This document shows positions 6,013 to 12,246 of a stretch of 30,765 nt of DNA, one piece after another. A model generated the notes under the pieces. It was not told the DNA's origin and did not search any database. It saw nothing but the letters and a program-made list of their open reading frames with translations. Location: positions 1-30,765 of the IMG/VR virus record IMGVR_UViG_3300030110_001700; one strand, written 5' to 3'. Source of the stretch: a virus. Numbering within the stretch: position 1 is the stretch's first letter; every line of letters begins with the position of its first letter. The translations under genes were made by a program, and so were the position numbers.

Positions 6013-7839
6013 TTAGTTTATTGGTGTAGTAAAGTCTTTTGGTTCTAAAAAACCTCTATTTTTCATTGTTCTCGGTTTTTGTGCTACTTGGTCACCGTTC
6101 ATCATTTTACCTTTATTCGTATAGTAGCCATATTTCTTTAACTTGTCAATAGCTGCATCAGTAGCCTTTGGTTTATTTCTTGGATCTTTTATATTTAATC
6201 CAACACCTTCAAATTGAACATACACTTCACGTTGCCAAAAGTGTCTACAAGAACCACCACCTTTATATAACCAAATCGAATAAGTATCTGCACCTTTAGC
6301 ACCCCAACCTTTATTAACTGGTTTAGTTCGCATTTGCATAATATCTTCTTTACGGTAAATCTTGTTTTTTTGTAACATTTTAGAACAAAATTCCCTTGTA
6401 TTGTCATCTGTTGCATTACCTTTATAACGGTATCTTGTGTAAAATTTAACACCATCTACGGTAATATCTTGTCGACTTTTAGCATTTGGTCTTGCAACAC
6501 CTTGTGTAACAAATTTAAATATCTTTGATAACGTGCTTTTTTCTTCATTGCTTTGGTTAGCTTTTGCAATAATTTCATCAAGTGCGTCTTCGTTATCGTA
6601 GTCTACTTTTGATTCGTCTATTAATAGCCAATCTTCGGGTGCGTCTTCACCTATTTCGTCTATTAATTCTTCTAAATTAAATTCTTTTGTTTCACCATCT
6701 TTGCTAAAACTATATCCAGTTTCTTCTTCTTCTTGTTCTTCGTCTTTATAACCGTCTAAATCTTTAAATTCTAACGGTTGTAACGTTCTAAAATAAAGCT
6801 TTAGTGATATACCATTAAAAGCAAGTATTTTATCAATAGCATCTATTAAAACGTGTTGTATTGGCTTAATTACCATATTTTCAAATAGTATAGAACTATT
6901 TTTTAATTCGTCAGCGTTAGAACTAAAGCCGTTAGCATTTGCTATTCCAAATAATAAGCCAGACGTAACATTGTGACCAACCATTAATTTTTCCATACAC
7001 ATTTTTGCAAGTGCGTTGTAGTGGTCTGGTGCGTCATTTAGTTGTATATCGTCTATTGTAGTCTTGCTTGTTTCGTCAGCATTGAACGCAACTATAACTT
7101 TTTGCCCTTGACTTCCAGTAAGCTTTGACATTACTTTATTAGAAATAATACTTTGTTGTTCTTCGGTTGGTATTCCGTTATTAAAGTTAACCACCTTTGT
7201 GCCACTAAAACCGTTTTGTACTTCGTTTATTAAGTAGTCGGCAATTTCTTCTTCTAAAACTGCGTAGCTTATAGCACCTTGATAGTCAACACAACCAAAA
7301 TACTTCATTCCAACCGTGTAGTTCTTAAAACATAATACTTCTACTTTTTCCCGTGAAGTGTTAAAAGCTGGTATTCGCTTTGGTGGAAACTTTTTTGTGT
7401 CTTTCCAATTATCTGAATAGTAATATCCATTTATTTTTCCGTGTTCGTCACACTTTTCGGGTGCTATTAATTGTATAGGCATATGGTAAACCTTAACAAT
7501 TTTTTTATGGTCTTTAGAATAGTGTACTTGAAACGCTGCTTGTCCTAACATTTTAAAGTCAAGAATAACTTTTTTTAGTTCGTCAGCATCTAACAACATA
7601 ACCATTTGTGCGTATTCGTTTGCTTTCTTGGAAGCATCAATAGCATTTAACCCTTTGCCATAAACAAACTTGCTTATATTGTTTATTATAGCGTTGTTTG
7701 TCGCACTATTTTTGTACCTATCTATTAAGAAGTCGTAGTAGTCATTATTATCGCCATAAGTAACGTAGTTGTTCTTATTGTTTTCTACTACTTCGGGTGC
7801 TTCGTAAGCTGCTAAATTTAAAACGTGTAAATTACTCAT
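6013..7839 (-). CDS. Portal protein with C-terminal extra domain
   Basis: 608 aa. Residues 1 to about 365 read as a phage portal: N-terminal VTYGDNNDYYDFLIDRY, NNISKFVYGKGL, a stem-like helical region, and TSGLLFGIANANGFSSNADEL with a following helix (SSILFENMVIKPIQHVLIDAI). The portal is the dodecameric vertex ring through which DNA is packaged. After an acidic linker (residues about 366-430, many Glu/Asp) comes a separate domain with TRYRYKGNATDDNTREFCSK and ADTYSIWLYKGG...CRHFWQREVY. I know that domain from other Bacteroidetes phage structural or head-morphogenesis proteins. The length (typical portals are 400-500 aa) fits a fusion. It lies downstream of the capsid gene, an unusual place. 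Confidence 0.8.
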   Translation of the reverse strand: MSNLHVLNLAAYEAPEVVENNKNNYVTYGDNNDYYDFLIDRYKNSATNNAIINNISKFVYGKGLNAIDASKKANEYAQMVMLLDADELKKVILDFKMLGQAAFQVHYSKDHKKIVKVYHMPIQLIAPEKCDEHGKINGYYYSDNWKDTKKFPPKRIPAFNTSREKVEVLCFKNYTVGMKYFGCVDYQGAISYAVLEEEIADYLINEVQNGFSGTKVVNFNNGIPTEEQQSIISNKVMSKLTGSQGQKVIVAFNADETSKTTIDDIQLNDAPDHYNALAKMCMEKLMVGHNVTSGLLFGIANANGFSSNADELKNSSILFENMVIKPIQHVLIDAIDKILAFNGISLKLYFRTLQPLEFKDLDGYKDEEQEEEETGYSFSKDGETKEFNLEELIDEIGEDAPEDWLLIDESKVDYDNEDALDEIIAKANQSNEEKSTLSKIFKFVTQGVARPNAKSRQDITVDGVKFYTRYRYKGNATDDNTREFCSKMLQKNKIYRKEDIMQMRTKPVNKGWGAKGADTYSIWLYKGGGSCRHFWQREVYVQFEGVGLNIKDPRNKPKATDAAIDKLKKYGYYTNKGKMMNGDQVAQKPRTMKNRGFLEPKDFTTPIN

Positions 7840-8164
7840 ACATTAAAAAATCGTTAGTTGTCGTGTGTTGCGTATATACATTATGATTAACGCTATATGA
7901 ACTAACCGTTTGGTCAGTACAAAATATTTTACCTTTAAATACTACACTTGTGCCATTACGAACTTCTAAAGTGTAAAAACGACCTTCTTTTAAAGTATAA
8001 CTTGCCGTTATAGTTTCGTAGTAGTCGTTAGATGCTGAAGAAGTAATAGTTATTTGGCTTTCTACATTCGTGCTTTCATCGGTTATATATAAACCATCGT
8101 AAGTTTTAGAACGTGGTATAAACTTAAAAGTTTGTGCAGAAGTTGATGTCGTTAAGATAACCAT
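7832..8164 (-). CDS. Small structural protein between tube-like protein and portal
   Basis: 110 aa from ATG at 8164. This start is chosen because the motif TAGTTATATA ends 3 nt upstream, as at three other late genes; an earlier in-frame ATG at 8236 would run through the terminator hairpin. The protein begins MVILTTSTSAQTFKFIPRSK and is beta-rich (TITASYTLKEGRFYTLEVRN, SVVFKGKIFCTDQ), consistent with a minor virion protein. It overlaps the portal start by 8 nt. Not recognised further. Confidence 0.7.
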   Translation of the reverse strand: MVILTTSTSAQTFKFIPRSKTYDGLYITDESTNVESQITITSSASNDYYETITASYTLKEGRFYTLEVRNGTSVVFKGKIFCTDQTVSSYSVNHNVYTQHTTTNDFLMYE

Positions 8165-8167
8165 ACT

Positions 8168-8177
8168 TATATAACTA
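8168..8177 (-). promoter_or_regulatory. TAGTTATATA late-gene motif ahead of 7832-8164
   Basis: TAGTTATATA, then AGT, then ATG at 8164. It lies directly downstream of the terminator at 8201-8229, so a new transcript probably starts here. It may be a late promoter core or a translation-start signal; see the matching finding. Confidence 0.5.
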
Positions 8178-8200
8178 ATTTTCGTGTTTTTGTTTCTAAT

Positions 8201-8229
8201 AAAAAAAGGGCTTACCGAAATAAGCCCCT
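8201..8229 (-). terminator. Rho-independent terminator after tube-like gene
   Basis: On the minus strand a perfect 7-bp stem (GGGCTTA / TAAGCCC) with a 6-nt loop is followed by seven T. It lies about 33 nt past the stop of 8262-8846 and upstream of 7832-8164. The 97-bp gap 8165-8261 therefore holds this terminator, one copy of AAACACGAA (8181-8189) and the TAGTTATATA motif. Confidence 0.85.
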
Positions 8230-8261
8230 TAAACACAAGTATAAAAGTAAAGAAAAGTCTT

Positions 8262-8846
8262 TTATGAAGTTACAATTGTACAGTTACCAGTACCACCAGC
8301 ACCGTTTTGTAGTAAAAGCTTCAATTCAGTTTCGTTAGTTGCATTGATAAAGTTAGCTGGTAATTCTTCCATTCCAGTAAAGGTTAAAGAATATCCGTTA
8401 AAGTCACCAAGTGCAGAACCACTTGAAATTGTACCAGCAGTTACATCACATCCTTGATCCAAGCCCATTAAGAAGAATTGGTCACCTCTTGCGTGAATAA
8501 TTATTCTTGGTCTTCCGTAAGAAATTAATTTAATGTTTTTGGTACTTTTAACATCTTGTCTTTTAAGTTGAACGGTCAACGATTGCTCGAAAAAAGTCGT
8601 TCCATTTTCCCTACTACTATTAATAGTTTGCTCAAATGAATTTGCACCTTTAAGTTCAAACTTATAAATACTAAATGATAAACCATCACTTTGTACTGCT
8701 ACGATTTGGTCAGTATTGTCCGATGTTCCGTATTGATTTAAACTTGGAAAGTCTAAATCGCCATAGTTCACCAAATAGATTGCGTGTAATCCCGAAACTG
8801 CGTCTTTGCATTGCTCCGTTCTTCCACCTATTATATCACACGACAT
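8262..8846 (-). CDS. Putative major tail tube protein
   Basis: 194 aa. It begins CDIIGGRTEQCKDAVSGLHA and contains SFEQTINSSRENGTTFFEQS, a GRPRIIIHARGDQFFLMG stretch and GDFNGYSLTFTGMEELPA. This pattern belongs to a family I know from Bacteroidetes phages, placed near capsid genes and having a beta-rich content consistent with tail tube subunits. The gene is bracketed by hairpins (8864-8895 and 8201-8229), typical of a highly expressed structural protein. The tube role is inferred; a head decoration protein is the main alternative. Confidence 0.55.
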   Translation of the reverse strand: MSCDIIGGRTEQCKDAVSGLHAIYLVNYGDLDFPSLNQYGTSDNTDQIVAVQSDGLSFSIYKFELKGANSFEQTINSSRENGTTFFEQSLTVQLKRQDVKSTKNIKLISYGRPRIIIHARGDQFFLMGLDQGCDVTAGTISSGSALGDFNGYSLTFTGMEELPANFINATNETELKLLLQNGAGGTGNCTIVTS

Positions 8847-8863
8847 ATTTTTAGTTTTTTAAA

Positions 8864-8895
8864 GTTTATAAATAAGTGGGGTTTTTACACCCCAC
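8864..8895 (-). terminator. Hairpin after major capsid gene
   Basis: A 7-bp stem (GTGGGGT / ACCCCAC, 8876-8895) with a 6-nt loop lies 12 nt after the capsid stop on the minus strand, followed by the U-rich but interrupted stretch TTATTTAT. It is probably a partial terminator or mRNA-stabilising hairpin that separates capsid expression from the next gene. Confidence 0.6.
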
Positions 8896-8907
8896 CGTTA
8901 ATTAGTC

Positions 8908-9843
8908 TTATGCGTGGTAAAGAACTACGTCTGAACCGATAGCGTATTGAACACCAGCACTCATTCTCATAATGATTCTAACATTTTGTGAACCATCAAT
9001 CTCACTCATATCGATGTATTTAACTTCTTGGTTAACATCAGATAATAAACCACATCCAAAGAATAGGTTTGAAGATTCAGCAGCCATTGCAGTATCGTCA
9101 GCCATTCCGTTAGCAACTACAACTGGAATACCATCGAAAGATAAACTTCCGTTAGAGAACCATTGTGTTCCTTTGTTATCAGTACCATTTGCACCAACAC
9201 CAGCAGCGATGAAACCACCTAAAGCACGAACATATGCTTTTGCGATGTTTTGAGAAACATAGATTTTTAAGCTTTCGCTCCCATACAAAGATGCGGGAAT
9301 TGAGTCTACAATAGAACCTAATTTATCGATTACGTTTGCAGCAGTTACGGCAGCGTGTGAAGCAACGTCAACAACAGTTGCGTCAGCAAGTGCTAAAGTT
9401 ACTAAACCGTCAAACTGTCCCGAAGAACCTACTGCACCTTCCCAAATGTTAGTTTCGATTTTTGCAGCAGTCATTCCAGCAACGTGTGCTATCATAAAGT
9501 CTTTAAAGTTTGTTGGTAAAGATTCGAATGCAGAATAACCAGCTTGGGTTGCAATCCAATCTTGTTTGTAGTCTTTTGCACAAAGTTGAACATTTGCTTG
9601 AAGTTCTTTCAAAGTTAAAACTCTCTCAGCAACATCAACATCCATATTGTGGTCAAAGTCACAAGTAGCGTTAACTAAAACGCTTCCAGTTGTACTAATT
9701 TTTTTCATCACTCTTTTGTAGTGAATGTTAGGTAAAACAGTAATTAAACCTTTTTCAAGTGTAGGAGCAGATAGAAGTGCTGCTGCGACGTAGTCACCAG
9801 CAAATTCACCAGCATAAGTGCTTCCAGTTAGGGTATTAGCCAT
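8908..9843 (-). CDS. Major capsid protein (HK97-fold type)
   Basis: 311 aa, placed directly after the scaffold-like gene. It starts MANTLTGSTYAGEFAGDYVA and is Ala/Gly/Val-rich with a long helix (FKDFMIAHVAGMTAAKIETN) and a late ...FDGIPVVVANGM... beta segment typical of HK97-type capsid subunits of Bacteroidetes phages. The final third (IIMRMSAGVQYAIGSDVVLY) resembles the A-domain/P-domain end of such proteins. Codon use is richer in GC-ending Ala and Val codons than in its neighbours, as expected for a very highly expressed gene. It forms the icosahedral shell. Confidence 0.85.
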   Translation of the reverse strand: MANTLTGSTYAGEFAGDYVAAALLSAPTLEKGLITVLPNIHYKRVMKKISTTGSVLVNATCDFDHNMDVDVAERVLTLKELQANVQLCAKDYKQDWIATQAGYSAFESLPTNFKDFMIAHVAGMTAAKIETNIWEGAVGSSGQFDGLVTLALADATVVDVASHAAVTAANVIDKLGSIVDSIPASLYGSESLKIYVSQNIAKAYVRALGGFIAAGVGANGTDNKGTQWFSNGSLSFDGIPVVVANGMADDTAMAAESSNLFFGCGLLSDVNQEVKYIDMSEIDGSQNVRIIMRMSAGVQYAIGSDVVLYHA

Positions 9844-9861
9844 TTGTTTAAATTTTAATTA

Positions 9862-10536
9862 TTAATTATTATTATTTTTATTTGCAATTCTTTCGAATAC
9901 ACTATCCATAATAGTACGTTGTTTTTTAGGTGAAATTTTTCTACCTAAATTAACACGTTCTTTATTTTCGGGGTTGTGTACTATTGGTTTTGGTTCTTCT
10001 TCAGTAGAAAGTTCTACTTCAGTAGTTTCTTTTACTTCTTCTTTAGTTTCTACACTTTCTTCTTTCGTGTTTTCAACTGAAGTTTCAACTGAACTTAATT
10101 TTAAACCTTCAAGTTCTTTCTTTAAAGTTTCGTTTTCTTCTTTAAGCTTTTCGATTTCACTAAAGAACGATTCCTTTGTAATTGATTCGATAACCTTTTT
10201 AGGTGTTTTCGTTTCTTCAGCGTATTCCTCTTTTTCTTCAGACTTCGCTTCTTCTTCAACTACTTCTTCGGTTACTTCTTCTTCTTTAGCTTCTTTGATT
10301 TCTTCGATAAGACCTTCTTCTTTAACAACTACCATACGACCATCTTCAAGTGTATAAGATCCGATGGGCATTGCTACTTTTCCGTCTTCGGTTACTATCA
10401 TTATTTCAGCACCAGCTTCAAAGTCACTTTCTACGATTGTTAAACCGTCTTCAAGTTTCATTTGTGCAAGTCTTACTACTTCGCTTTCAACACCTAAAAG
10501 TGTTTTTATCTTGGTTAAAATTTCAGTTGTATTCAT
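9862..10536 (-). CDS. Scaffold-like acidic capsid assembly protein
   Basis: 224 aa and extremely Glu/Lys-rich. An N-terminal domain (residues 1-77: KTLLGVE, LAQMKLEDG, GSYTLEDGRMVVVKEEG) precedes a long acidic coiled-coil-like stretch (about 78-175) and a conserved-looking basic C-terminus (VNLGRKISPKKQRTIMDSVF). Directly upstream of the capsid gene, this fits an assembly scaffold: a negatively charged, mostly helical filler with a capsid-binding basic tail. It may instead be a capsid-associated structural protein; I know the N-terminal pattern from other flavobacterial phages. Confidence 0.65.
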   Translation of the reverse strand: MNTTEILTKIKTLLGVESEVVRLAQMKLEDGLTIVESDFEAGAEIMIVTEDGKVAMPIGSYTLEDGRMVVVKEEGLIEEIKEAKEEEVTEEVVEEEAKSEEKEEYAEETKTPKKVIESITKESFFSEIEKLKEENETLKKELEGLKLSSVETSVENTKEESVETKEEVKETTEVELSTEEEPKPIVHNPENKERVNLGRKISPKKQRTIMDSVFERIANKNNNN

Positions 10537-10553
10537 TTTTTTATTTTATTTTA

Positions 10554-10949
10554 TTACTTTGTATTTGAAACAATACTATCAATATTGTCTTGGATTTGAC
10601 TTGTAATGTCTAATATATCGTAAAAGTCTTTGGATGCTTGTGAATTTTTTACATCTAAACCTAATTCTTTAGCTGCTTTTTCAAATTTATCCATCATTTT
10701 ATTTGCTCTTGTTTCAATAATTTTAGGAAATTTCTTATTTGTAAGCCAAAATGATGATGCTTCTTCTAATTTAGCAGCAGCTTTTTTTACTTGTTCGTCG
10801 GCTTTATTTGACTTTGCTAAATCTTTTAAAAGAGATTTTTTTAGTTTTGCCATATCGTCAATTAAACCTAACTCTACTTTATGTGTTTCAAGTTCGGTTT
10901 TTTCTTCTTTAGAAAATAAACGATTGTAAACTGCTTTTTGTGTGTTCAT
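10554..10949 (-). CDS. Helical hypothetical protein in head module
   Basis: 131 aa, almost entirely predicted helix with heptad-like charge and leucine patterns (LIDDMAKLKKSLLKDLAKSN, VKKAAAKLEEAS). It is not recognised. It sits between the XkdF protease/Cys-rich pair and the scaffold-like gene, so a role in capsid assembly is possible. The start at 10949 is supported by TAGTTATATA ending 3 nt upstream. Confidence 0.75.
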   Translation of the reverse strand: MNTQKAVYNRLFSKEEKTELETHKVELGLIDDMAKLKKSLLKDLAKSNKADEQVKKAAAKLEEASSFWLTNKKFPKIIETRANKMMDKFEKAAKELGLDVKNSQASKDFYDILDITSQIQDNIDSIVSNTK

Positions 10950-10952
10950 AAC

Positions 10953-10962
10953 TATATAACTA
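10953..10962 (-). promoter_or_regulatory. TAGTTATATA late-gene motif ahead of 10554-10949
   Basis: TAGTTATATA, then GTT, then ATG at 10949. Same motif and same 3-nt spacing as at 8164, 12226 and 19853. The leader upstream is A/T-rich with no Shine-Dalgarno sequence. Confidence 0.5.
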
Positions 10963-10989
10963 TTTAAATTTAATTTGTTGCGTTTAAGG

Positions 10990-11151
10990 TTAAATTTTAC
11001 CTATTCCTTGTGCGTGTAAAGTACCATCGCAGCAATCTACGTGGTAAGTATTGTCATCGCATAAACAACCTCTTTTACTTCCTTTTGGTGAAGTCTTACT
11101 TGGTGTTGCGTTTTTTCTTTTTTTTACGTTTTTTCTTGTACTTTTTTTCAT
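10990..11151 (-). CDS. Small Cys-rich protein overlapping the protease 3' end
   Basis: 53 aa in the +1 frame relative to the protease, overlapping its last 56 nt. It begins MKKSTRKNVKKRKNATPSK (basic) and ends with a compact Cys motif: RGCLCDDNTYHVDCCDGTLHA followed by QGIG. The C-x-C...CC-x-G pattern ending in AQGIG is one I recognise as recurring in Bacteroidetes phage and host proteins; it probably binds a metal or forms disulfides. It fills what would otherwise be a 146-bp gap. It could be a separate gene or, less likely, a frameshift extension of the protease, whose A-rich 3' end has A8 and A6 runs. Confidence 0.65.
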   Translation of the reverse strand: MKKSTRKNVKKRKNATPSKTSPKGSKRGCLCDDNTYHVDCCDGTLHAQGIGKI

Positions 11152-12226
11152 AGTCTTCAATCATTTTTTTAAGTTCTTCAACTATTTGCTTGTCACGTTC
11201 TTGTTGTGTAGCTTCTAATTTACCAAGTTGTTTAAGTTTGCTTTCTGACCAACGTAATCCAGCTAAACCACCCCATAGTAAATAAGATATATTACCACAG
11301 TCGTTTGTATCAGCGTCATCGTAATAAGTTTTAGCACGGCTTAAATAAGAATACATTCTTTGGATTGTTTCTTCACTTATTGGTTCGCCTTTTGCTAATT
11401 GTTGTGCCCTAACTTTTCCAGTTTGTGTTGCACACTTATTGTTGTTTTTTTCGTTTAGTTCAATACCACGTTTTGCGTTGTTGCTTACTGCTTGTGGGTA
11501 GTCGCTAAAACTTTCTAATTCTTCTTTGTTCGTGTGTTGTTCGCAAGGCATAAACCAAGTTTTACCTTCAAAGTCGTGTGTATGAAACCCTTCGCAACCT
11601 ACTTCTTTTGCAACTTGTAAAGCTTTTTCTTTTGTACTATATGCCGTTCGGTCATCTATTATTGCAAGTTCATCGTCTATTACAACCGACTTAAATTCTT
11701 GTTTACTTGCTTCTACTTTTTCTGCAAAATAACCTTCAATAGAAAAGCCTTTTATTTCACCGTCTTTTACTTTTTTCCAAACGTCATCGTTGTCAACTTT
11801 CATTGCAATCATCCAAGTTCCTTCGGGTACATTAAATTCGTATAAAGCACTTTTATCTTTTTCAGTTGATTCCACGATCCAACTTTCGACGACGGTCATA
11901 CCAGCTATTTTTTTTGCGTGTTCTATTGTTGCGTTGCTTTGGTTTGACTTCTTTAAGAATAGTTGACTTGCTTTTCTTATTGTTGATTTGGAAAACCAAA
12001 TATAGTATTCTTCATTCGTCTTTTCGTTGCGTCGGTATATTTGTTTTTTAGGTACTAAGGCAGCACCCATTAAAATACGCTTTTCTTCGTTTATAGTTTT
12101 TAATTGTATTTCGTGTTTTTTAAGTGCTATCCAGTTTTCTTCTATTGCTGGATTTTCAACTACACTAACTGCATCGACTCCGCTATTGATGTCATCTTCG
12201 TTTAAAACAAGTTCAATGATTTTCAT
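11096..12226 (-). CDS. XkdF-like prohead serine protease with C-terminal extra domain
   Basis: 376 aa. Residues 1-170 match the XkdF phage protease family: VDAVSVVENPAIEENW, a candidate catalytic His103 (IEHAKKIAGM), VVESWIVE, GTWMIAMKVDNDDVW and a candidate nucleophile Ser162 in KGFSIEGYF. The family cleaves scaffold or capsid precursors during head maturation. A second region (about 245-340: AKRGIELNEKNNNKCATQTG, TIQRMYSYLSRA, DCGNISYLLWGG) is a domain I know fused to phage proteases of this group. The C-terminus is a Lys/Arg run (YKKKRKKKKKRNTK). The start is supported by TAGTTATATA 3 nt upstream. Confidence 0.82.
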   Translation of the reverse strand: MKIIELVLNEDDINSGVDAVSVVENPAIEENWIALKKHEIQLKTINEEKRILMGAALVPKKQIYRRNEKTNEEYYIWFSKSTIRKASQLFLKKSNQSNATIEHAKKIAGMTVVESWIVESTEKDKSALYEFNVPEGTWMIAMKVDNDDVWKKVKDGEIKGFSIEGYFAEKVEASKQEFKSVVIDDELAIIDDRTAYSTKEKALQVAKEVGCEGFHTHDFEGKTWFMPCEQHTNKEELESFSDYPQAVSNNAKRGIELNEKNNNKCATQTGKVRAQQLAKGEPISEETIQRMYSYLSRAKTYYDDADTNDCGNISYLLWGGLAGLRWSESKLKQLGKLEATQQERDKQIVEELKKMIEDYEKKYKKKRKKKKKRNTK

Positions 12227-12229
12227 ATC

Positions 12230-12239
12230 TATATAACTA
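12230..12239 (-). promoter_or_regulatory. TAGTTATATA late-gene motif ahead of protease
   Basis: TAGTTATATA, then GAT, then ATG at 12226. It sits in the 20-nt gap after the tape measure stop and marks the boundary between tail and head modules. Confidence 0.5.
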
Positions 12240-12246
12240 AAAAAAT

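Noticed and set aside
6195-6455. An 86-codon minus-strand frame within the portal C-terminal domain
   Set aside because: It lies wholly inside the portal fusion in another frame, with no start context, and its protein text has no family-like pattern.
8164-8236. Longer N-terminus for the 110-aa protein starting at 8236
   Set aside because: It would translate through the terminator hairpin and the late-gene motif; the ATG at 8164 has the conserved 3-nt spacing.
9974-10357. A 127-codon plus-strand frame rich in Ser and Val
   Set aside because: It is the antisense image of the Glu/Lys-rich scaffold-like gene; low-complexity GAA/GAG codons read as TTC/CTC on the other strand. No neighbouring plus-strand gene supports it.
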